Origin: JACPYM01 sp031423495 | Lineage (GTDB): Bacteria > Acidobacteriota > Blastocatellia > RBC074 | DNA length: 64,000 bases | Assembly (NCBI GenBank): GCA_031423495.1 | Contig: JANPFP010000270.1 | Location: 1 to 64,000, forward strand | Reading direction: 5' to 3' | Part shown: piece by piece, positions 60,355-64,000 of the stretch | Numbering within the stretch: the stretch's first letter is position 1 | Layout: every line of letters begins with the position of its first letter | Notes under the pieces: model-generated | What the model was told of the DNA's origin: nothing | The model's input: only the letters and a program-made list of their open reading frames with translations | The model's database searches: none | Translations under genes and position numbers: made by a program

Positions 60355-60464
60355 GTAGCAGGTGGGACACCTAAAGCCCCGTGGCTCTGGCTAATGTCTC
60401 GGACGGTGCCGAGTGTGCCAACCAAACGGGAAAGTTGCTACGGCGTCCCTAGTTGTGAACTAGG
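60355..60464 (+). ncRNA. structured RNA candidate, possible group II intron domain I remnant
   Basis: A closing stem pairs GTAGCA (60355-60360) with TGCTAC (60436-60441). Inside are GGTG/CACC (60361-60364 with 60368-60371), CCCGT/ACGGG (60378-60382 with 60426-60430), GGC/GCC (60389-60391 with 60417-60419) and CTCGG/CCGAG (60398-60402 with 60409-60413). A separate hairpin CCTAGT/ACTAGG follows at 60448-60464. The branched pattern and AACCAAACGGG words recall domain I of bacterial group II introns, but no domain V or maturase is nearby. It may instead be an undescribed riboswitch-like or small RNA. I call only the pairing, not the class. Confidence 0.5.
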
Positions 60465-60598
60465 TTAAATTGAATATCCCTACACTTACAAATATCGCAG
60501 AAACCCCTCGACGCGGCGGATACTAGCCAACGGCGCGCGGCACGGTCAATAGGCGATTCAGATAAATTTGCGTGCCAGAAATACGTATCAACACCCCC

Positions 60599-60627
60599 TT
60601 GACCGTATTCTGTGCGCTGGCTATCCT
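60599..60627 (+). promoter_or_regulatory. sigma70-type promoter for efp
   Basis: TTGACC at 60599-60604 and TATCCT at 60622-60627 are 17 bases apart. Transcription would start near 60634, giving a leader of about 70 nt before efp. This lies downstream of the folded element, which is therefore not in the transcript from this promoter. Confidence 0.7.
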
Positions 60628-60707
60628 CACGCCTTTTGCAAAACGGCTTAATGTTGAGAACCGCGCAATCGTGAGAGGCTGCGCTACATTTTTAGGAGAG
60701 TTTTTTC

Positions 60708-61274
60708 ATGGCTTCGATCAAAGCGAATCAAATCCGCAAGGGCATGGTGCTGTTGCACAATAGCATTCCTCATCGGGTAATCGAGTTTCACCACCATACG
60801 CCCGGCAACTTGCGCGCGATGGTGCAAACTCGCATGCGCAACCTCAAGACCGGCAACACGATGGAACATCGTTTCAGTTCGACCGAATCGGTCGAACGCG
60901 CCATCTTTGAAGAGTTAGAGATGACCTACCTTTATAACGAAGGCGATCTTTACTATTTCATGAACAGCGAGACTTATGAACAAATCGGCCTGACCGAAGA
61001 AGTGCTGGGCGACGGCGTAGGTTACCTGCTCGCCGAAACCGCCATTCGCGTCGAACTGTTCGAAGGCAATCCCATCGCCGTCACGCTGCCTGCCACCGTT
61101 GAATTAACCGTCGTCGAGACCGAGCCTGAAATCAAAGGCGCGACAGTCAGCAACGTAGGCAAGCCCGCCAAAGTTAACACTGGCATCACGATTCAAGTTC
61201 CGGCCTTCATCAAAGAAGGCGACAAGATTCGCGTAGACACGACCGAAGGCCGTTATATGGAACGCGCCAAATAG
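60708..61274 (+). CDS. efp: Elongation factor P, Asn at the loop tip
   Basis: A 188-residue protein of three OB-like domains: KOW-like N-domain (IRKGMVLLHNSIPHRVIEFH), central OB domain with LTYLYNEGDLYYFMNSETYE-like strand, C-domain ending GDKIRVDTTEGRYMER. It resolves ribosomes stalled at Pro-Pro by binding between P and E sites. The tip loop that normally reads PGKGQ or PGRGQ reads PGNLR, so Asn stands at the position of the modified Lys34 of E. coli. AGGAGAG ribosome site 7 bases before ATG; the promoter lies at 60599-60627. The family is otherwise complete; the stop codon begins the next repeat. Confidence 0.93.
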   Translation: MASIKANQIRKGMVLLHNSIPHRVIEFHHHTPGNLRAMVQTRMRNLKTGNTMEHRFSSTESVERAIFEELEMTYLYNEGDLYYFMNSETYEQIGLTEEVLGDGVGYLLAETAIRVELFEGNPIAVTLPATVELTVVETEPEIKGATVSNVGKPAKVNTGITIQVPAFIKEGDKIRVDTTEGRYMERAK

Positions 61275-61346
61275 TGGTCAGCGGCTAGTGGTTAGTGGTT
61301 AGTTTTTTTGCAGCCGCTAGCCACTAACCGCTAATCAGTAGCCACT
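61272..61346. repeat. imperfect inverted repeat (TAGTGGTTAG family)
   Basis: TAGTGG-type units (with GGCTAGTGG and GGTTAG) from 61272 to 61302 face CTAGCCACTAACC and CAGTAGCCACTA at 61317-61346, with gaps. The left arm begins with efp's TAG stop; the right arm ends 1 base before the waaA start codon. It is a looser relative of the doublet at 30327-30369. Confidence 0.75.
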
Positions 61347-62615
61347 ATGTATAGCATCCTGCTTACCATCGTCTTCCTCGCCTGCCTGCCTTATTTCGCT
61401 TATCAAGCGTTGGTCAATCGCAAGTATGTTTTGAATCTGCGCGAACGCATGGGGCGCTTGCCTGCGAGCTTGCGTGACGATGGACGCGCTACGTTGTGGT
61501 TGCATTGCGTATCGGTCGGCGAAACGCTGGCTGCGGTGCCGTTGGTCAAAGCTTTGCACGAACGCTTCCCGCAACATCGGCTGGTGATTTCGACGACGAC
61601 GGCGACGGGGCAGGCCGTGGCGCGCGAACGTTTCAGTTCGTTTGCCGAAGTCTGTTACTTTCCGTTCGATTGGCGCTTCACGGTGCGGCGCGCGTTGGCG
61701 GTGATTCGTCCGCAAGCTGTGATCTTGCTTGAGTCGGAGTTGTGGCCGAACTTTTTGCGCGAATGTCAGGCGCGACGGATTCCTGTGCTGGTGGCAAACG
61801 GGCGGATTTCAGATCGTTCGTTTGCGCGGTCTTCGCGTATCGGGTTGTTGTTGCGTCCGCTTTATCGCAGGGTTACGCGCTGGCTGATGCAAAGCGAGCG
61901 GGATGCGAAGCGTGCGACGACCCTCGGCGCGTTGAACGTAACGGTTAGCGGCAATTTGAAATACGACATTGGTGATGCGGGGCAAAGCGATAAGCTGAAT
62001 GCGACGGCGCAACAACTCAACGAACTGTTCACGCTCGAACGCGCGCCGTTGATCGTCGCAGGCAGTACGACCGAAGGCGAAGATGAAATGGTGTTGGCGG
62101 CGTTTGCGGCGTTGCGGCAAAACGTAACCGCTGCGCGTTTGCTGATCGCACCGCGCCATCCCGAACGTTTCGCGCAAGTCGCTGACTTGATCGCTGCCAG
62201 CGGATTTAGTTCGACGCGCCGTTCGCACGCCAATAAACAAAGCCCAAACGCTGAAATCATTTTGCTCGACACGATTGGCGAACTCGCTGCCGTCTATCAA
62301 TTCGCCGCCGTTGTTTTCGTAGGCGGCAGCCTGTTGCCTAAAGGCGGACACAACATTCTCGAACCGGCGCTGTATGGCAAGCCGATCATCGTCGGGCCGC
62401 ATATGTTCAACTTCCGCGACATCACGCAGGAATTCTTACGCCGCGAAGCTGTGATCCAGCTCAAGACGAATGACGAACTCACGGCAACGTGGCAACGCCT
62501 GTTGACCGACGCCGCGTTCGCGCAACGGCTGGGTGATAACGCGCGACAAACCATTGCGGCCAATCGCGGAGCGACCAAAAGAACCGTCGACGCCATTGCC
62601 GACTTGCTCAAGTGA
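61347..62615 (+). CDS. waaA: Kdo transferase
   Basis: A 422-residue GT30 enzyme. N-terminal membrane anchor (about 3-21), glycosyl-N domain with LWLHCVSVGETLAAVPL (the Glu of SVGE is the usual catalytic base) and C-domain with FVGGSLLPKGGHNILEPALY and GKPIIVGPHMFNF. It adds one or more Kdo residues to lipid A at the inner membrane. Four bp follow to the lpxK start, so the two form an operon. The start lies right next to a repeat and has no clear ribosome site. Confidence 0.92.
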   Translation: MYSILLTIVFLACLPYFAYQALVNRKYVLNLRERMGRLPASLRDDGRATLWLHCVSVGETLAAVPLVKALHERFPQHRLVISTTTATGQAVARERFSSFAEVCYFPFDWRFTVRRALAVIRPQAVILLESELWPNFLRECQARRIPVLVANGRISDRSFARSSRIGLLLRPLYRRVTRWLMQSERDAKRATTLGALNVTVSGNLKYDIGDAGQSDKLNATAQQLNELFTLERAPLIVAGSTTEGEDEMVLAAFAALRQNVTAARLLIAPRHPERFAQVADLIAASGFSSTRRSHANKQSPNAEIILLDTIGELAAVYQFAAVVFVGGSLLPKGGHNILEPALYGKPIIVGPHMFNFRDITQEFLRREAVIQLKTNDELTATWQRLLTDAAFAQRLGDNARQTIAANRGATKRTVDAIADLLK

Positions 62616-62618
62616 ATT

Positions 62619-63689
62619 ATGTTCTTGCCGCCTCTCGCACGTCCGGCTGCGTATGTGTCCGCCAAACTTTATGAGTTGGGCGTGCGCACTCGTTTGCAGC
62701 TTTACGCACGCGGCTGGCTGAAAACTTACAAGCTGCCCGCACCCGTCATTAGCGTAGGCAACCTCACCGTCGGCGGTACGGGTAAGACACCTTGCACGGC
62801 TTATCTGGCGAGCCTGCTTACCGCCGCAGGCTATCGCGTAGCCATTCTCAGTCGCGGCTATAAACGAACTACGAAAGGCATTGTCGAAGTTTCAGATGGC
62901 GAACGCATTTTGTGTTCGTCAGCCGAAGCAGGCGACGAACCTTATTTGCTCGCGCAGCAATGTCGCGGCGCGCATGTTGTCGTCGGTGCAGATCGTTACG
63001 CCGCCGGAATGTGGCTTTGGCAGCGTGCCCAAGTGGATGTGTTCTTGCTCGATGATGGCTATCAACACATTCGTTTGCAGCGCGACGTGAATTTCGCACT
63101 GATAGATGCGAAAGAAGATTTGTCGCAGGCCAAGTTGTTGCCGGTGGGGCATTGGCGCGAACCCGTTGCGAGTTTGTCGCGCGCTGATGCGGTCATTCTC
63201 ACGCGGGCTGGTAGGGTAGGTTCTGAACCTGCCCTACGCTCGGCAGAGCGATTTTTGCGACCGGGCGTGCTGGTAATGACGGCAATGCATGAACTGGACG
63301 GATTGCGATGCTTGCCTGTCAATGAACTTCTACCGCTGACAGCGTTGAGCGAACAACCCATTGCTGCGCTCACCGCCATCGCGCAACCCGAACGATTCAT
63401 TGACGACCTGCAACGAAACGGCTTGAACGTTGTCGCGCAATACACATTCGCCGATCATCACCGTTACACGTTGGCTGAAATTCAAAACGTATTTGCCGCT
63501 GTGCAACAGGCCGGAGCGACAGCCATTCTCACGACCGAAAAAGACGCAGCCAATTTGCCTGACGAACTTTGGCAGACCGCGTTGCCTTTGCCGATTTACG
63601 CGGTGCAACTTCGCTTTCATGTGGTTGAAGCCGACGCGCTGAAAGATTTTGTGTTGCGCCGTATTCAGCCGCAGCCGCAGTTGAGTTAG
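62619..63689 (+). CDS. lpxK: Tetraacyldisaccharide 4'-kinase, with an embedded repeat
   Basis: A 356-residue enzyme. The first helix is followed by PAPVISVGNLTVGGTGKTPC, with the P-loop GGTGKT at 52-57, then ILSRGYKR and DDGYQHIRLQRDVNFALID (catalytic Asp region, Asp-Asp-Gly-Tyr-Gln-His) and DAVILTRAG. It puts the 4'-phosphate on lipid A precursor at the inner membrane. Codons 198-207 (63210-63239) are encoded by a GTAGGGTAGGTT-family palindrome (residues GRVGSEPALR), which sits in frame. The C-terminal part (TTEKDAANLP) is normal, so the enzyme may still work. Confidence 0.9.
   Translation: MFLPPLARPAAYVSAKLYELGVRTRLQLYARGWLKTYKLPAPVISVGNLTVGGTGKTPCTAYLASLLTAAGYRVAILSRGYKRTTKGIVEVSDGERILCSSAEAGDEPYLLAQQCRGAHVVVGADRYAAGMWLWQRAQVDVFLLDDGYQHIRLQRDVNFALIDAKEDLSQAKLLPVGHWREPVASLSRADAVILTRAGRVGSEPALRSAERFLRPGVLVMTAMHELDGLRCLPVNELLPLTALSEQPIAALTAIAQPERFIDDLQRNGLNVVAQYTFADHHRYTLAEIQNVFAAVQQAGATAILTTEKDAANLPDELWQTALPLPIYAVQLRFHVVEADALKDFVLRRIQPQPQLS
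63211..63237 (+). repeat. palindromic repeat inside lpxK
   Basis: A 27-bp palindrome GTAGGGTAGGTT-CTG-AACCTGCCCTAC that matches the arm at 4629-4655 at 25 of 27 positions. Its length is a multiple of three, so it adds nine residues without a frameshift. Confidence 0.95.
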
Positions 63690-63732
63690 TATGCAGTCAG
63701 CTTAATTTTCCAACTCCTCCAGAGGTGAATTC

Positions 63733-64000
63733 ATGAAGTTTCAAAAGCACATTACCTGTCTCATTGTTTCTGCCTTGATGTTTTCGCAAGGCTGTTATCG
63801 CTCGTTGCCGCCGGTGGAAGCGACGCAAACGCCGCAAGCCAAACCGGCGCGTCAACCGGTACGCGGACAAAATGGCATGGTCGCATCGGTCAGCGCGATT
63901 GCTTCGCAAGTTGGCGTAGACGTTCTCAAACGCGGCGGCAACGCGATTGACGCTGCGGTTGCGGTTGGCCTTGCGCTTGCGGTCGTATGGCCTTCGGCAG
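63733..64000 (+). CDS. Gamma-glutamyltranspeptidase, 5' part only
   Basis: The first 89 codons of a gene that continues past the window. The start has an AGAGGTG ribosome site 5 bases upstream. The signal peptide ends in FSQGC, a lipobox with Cys at about residue 21, so the mature protein is likely lipid-anchored. Residues 47-89 carry NGMVASVSAIASQVGVDVL, KRGGNAIDAAVAVGLALAVV and WPSA, the N-terminal hallmark of the family. It would cleave gamma-glutamyl bonds of glutathione and related peptides in the envelope; the catalytic Thr lies beyond the window. Confidence 0.88.
   Translation, partial: MKFQKHITCLIVSALMFSQGCYRSLPPVEATQTPQAKPARQPVRGQNGMVASVSAIASQVGVDVLKRGGNAIDAAVAVGLALAVVWPSA

Larger units (their letters stand above)
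60212..60707. other. gene-free stretch with folded RNA candidate and efp promoter
   Basis: A 496-bp gap between divergent ymdB-like and efp genes. It holds the multi-stem structure at 60355-60464, a sigma70-type promoter at 60599-60627 and the efp ribosome site. Nothing else was found. Confidence 0.7.

Noticed and set aside
60340..60445. c-di-GMP (GEMM) riboswitch
   Set aside because: A GGGAC-CC-AAAGCC word resembles part of the core, but the GCAAACC joint and GNRA/receptor pair are missing and the distal stem does not fit.
1..64000. tRNA or rRNA genes
   Set aside because: No cloverleaf with TTCGANTC-type T arm and CCA-side stem, and no rRNA-like stretch, was found by reading.

Overview
The window reads as a chromosomal segment of a Gram-negative bacterium, most likely an Acidobacteriota of the Blastocatellia type. 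The reasons are indirect: lipid A/Kdo genes (waaA, lpxK), a PD40-propeller/amidohydrolase fusion, small ECF sigma factors next to membrane proteins of anti-sigma character, TonB_C proteins of a style I associate with Acidobacteriota, and many short palindromic intergenic repeats. No rRNA, tRNA, CRISPR array, transposase or phage gene was found. The taxonomic call is inference.

Region 1 (1-9.3 kb). A terminator and a secreted TonB_C-domain protein, an ECF sigma factor overlapping a probable membrane anti-sigma factor, a TlpA-like thioredoxin lipoprotein, a Tat-exported Gfo/Idh/MocA oxidoreductase, and a three-PAS histidine kinase followed by its NarL/LuxR response regulator. A gene-free stretch of about 630 bp with inverted repeats follows.

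Region 2 (9.3-48 kb). A plus-strand anchored beta-propeller protein converges on a block of about 27 genes, all on the minus strand, that builds an exopolysaccharide. Read in transcription order from 47.9 kb down to 11.3 kb it holds: a 44-residue membrane peptide, Wzz/GumC, a Wzc-like ATPase, the initiating phosphoglycosyltransferase, Wza, an XRE regulator, a NodB deacetylase, Wzx, Wzy, a GT2, a UDP-HexNAc dehydrogenase, an AsnB paralogue that has lost its glutaminase site, two GT4s, an acyltransferase, a heparinase-like lyase, a methyltransferase, an intact AsnB-type amidotransferase, a GT4, a GT39-like protein, a UDP-Glc/GDP-Man dehydrogenase, a deacetylase-like protein, two FemAB-like GNATs, a JmjC-like cupin, a GT2 and a second acyltransferase. 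Uronic-acid-forming dehydrogenases together with AsnB-type amidotransferases suggest a Wzx/Wzy-made acidic glycan with uronamide residues, decorated by acyl groups. The gene set resembles exosortase-associated (XrtA/EpsH) clusters, yet no exosortase is seen.

Region 3 (48-60.2 kb). An orphan LuxR-type response regulator, a second ECF sigma factor with a coiled-coil membrane partner, a HigA-like antitoxin with an unknown upstream gene, a 1123-residue PD40/amidohydrolase protein, and an L-2-hydroxyglutarate oxidase flanked on both sides by toxin-antitoxin pairs, then a YmdB-type phosphodiesterase.

Region 4 (60.2-64 kb). A folded RNA candidate, a good promoter and efp (with Asn at the loop tip), then waaA-lpxK and the start of a gamma-glutamyltranspeptidase that runs off the window.

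The most distinctive non-coding feature is a set of long, nearly perfect inverted-repeat doublets at gene borders (arms up to 57 bp). Related copies of one family sit at 4.6, 33.7 and 63.2 kb; the last is embedded in frame inside lpxK.
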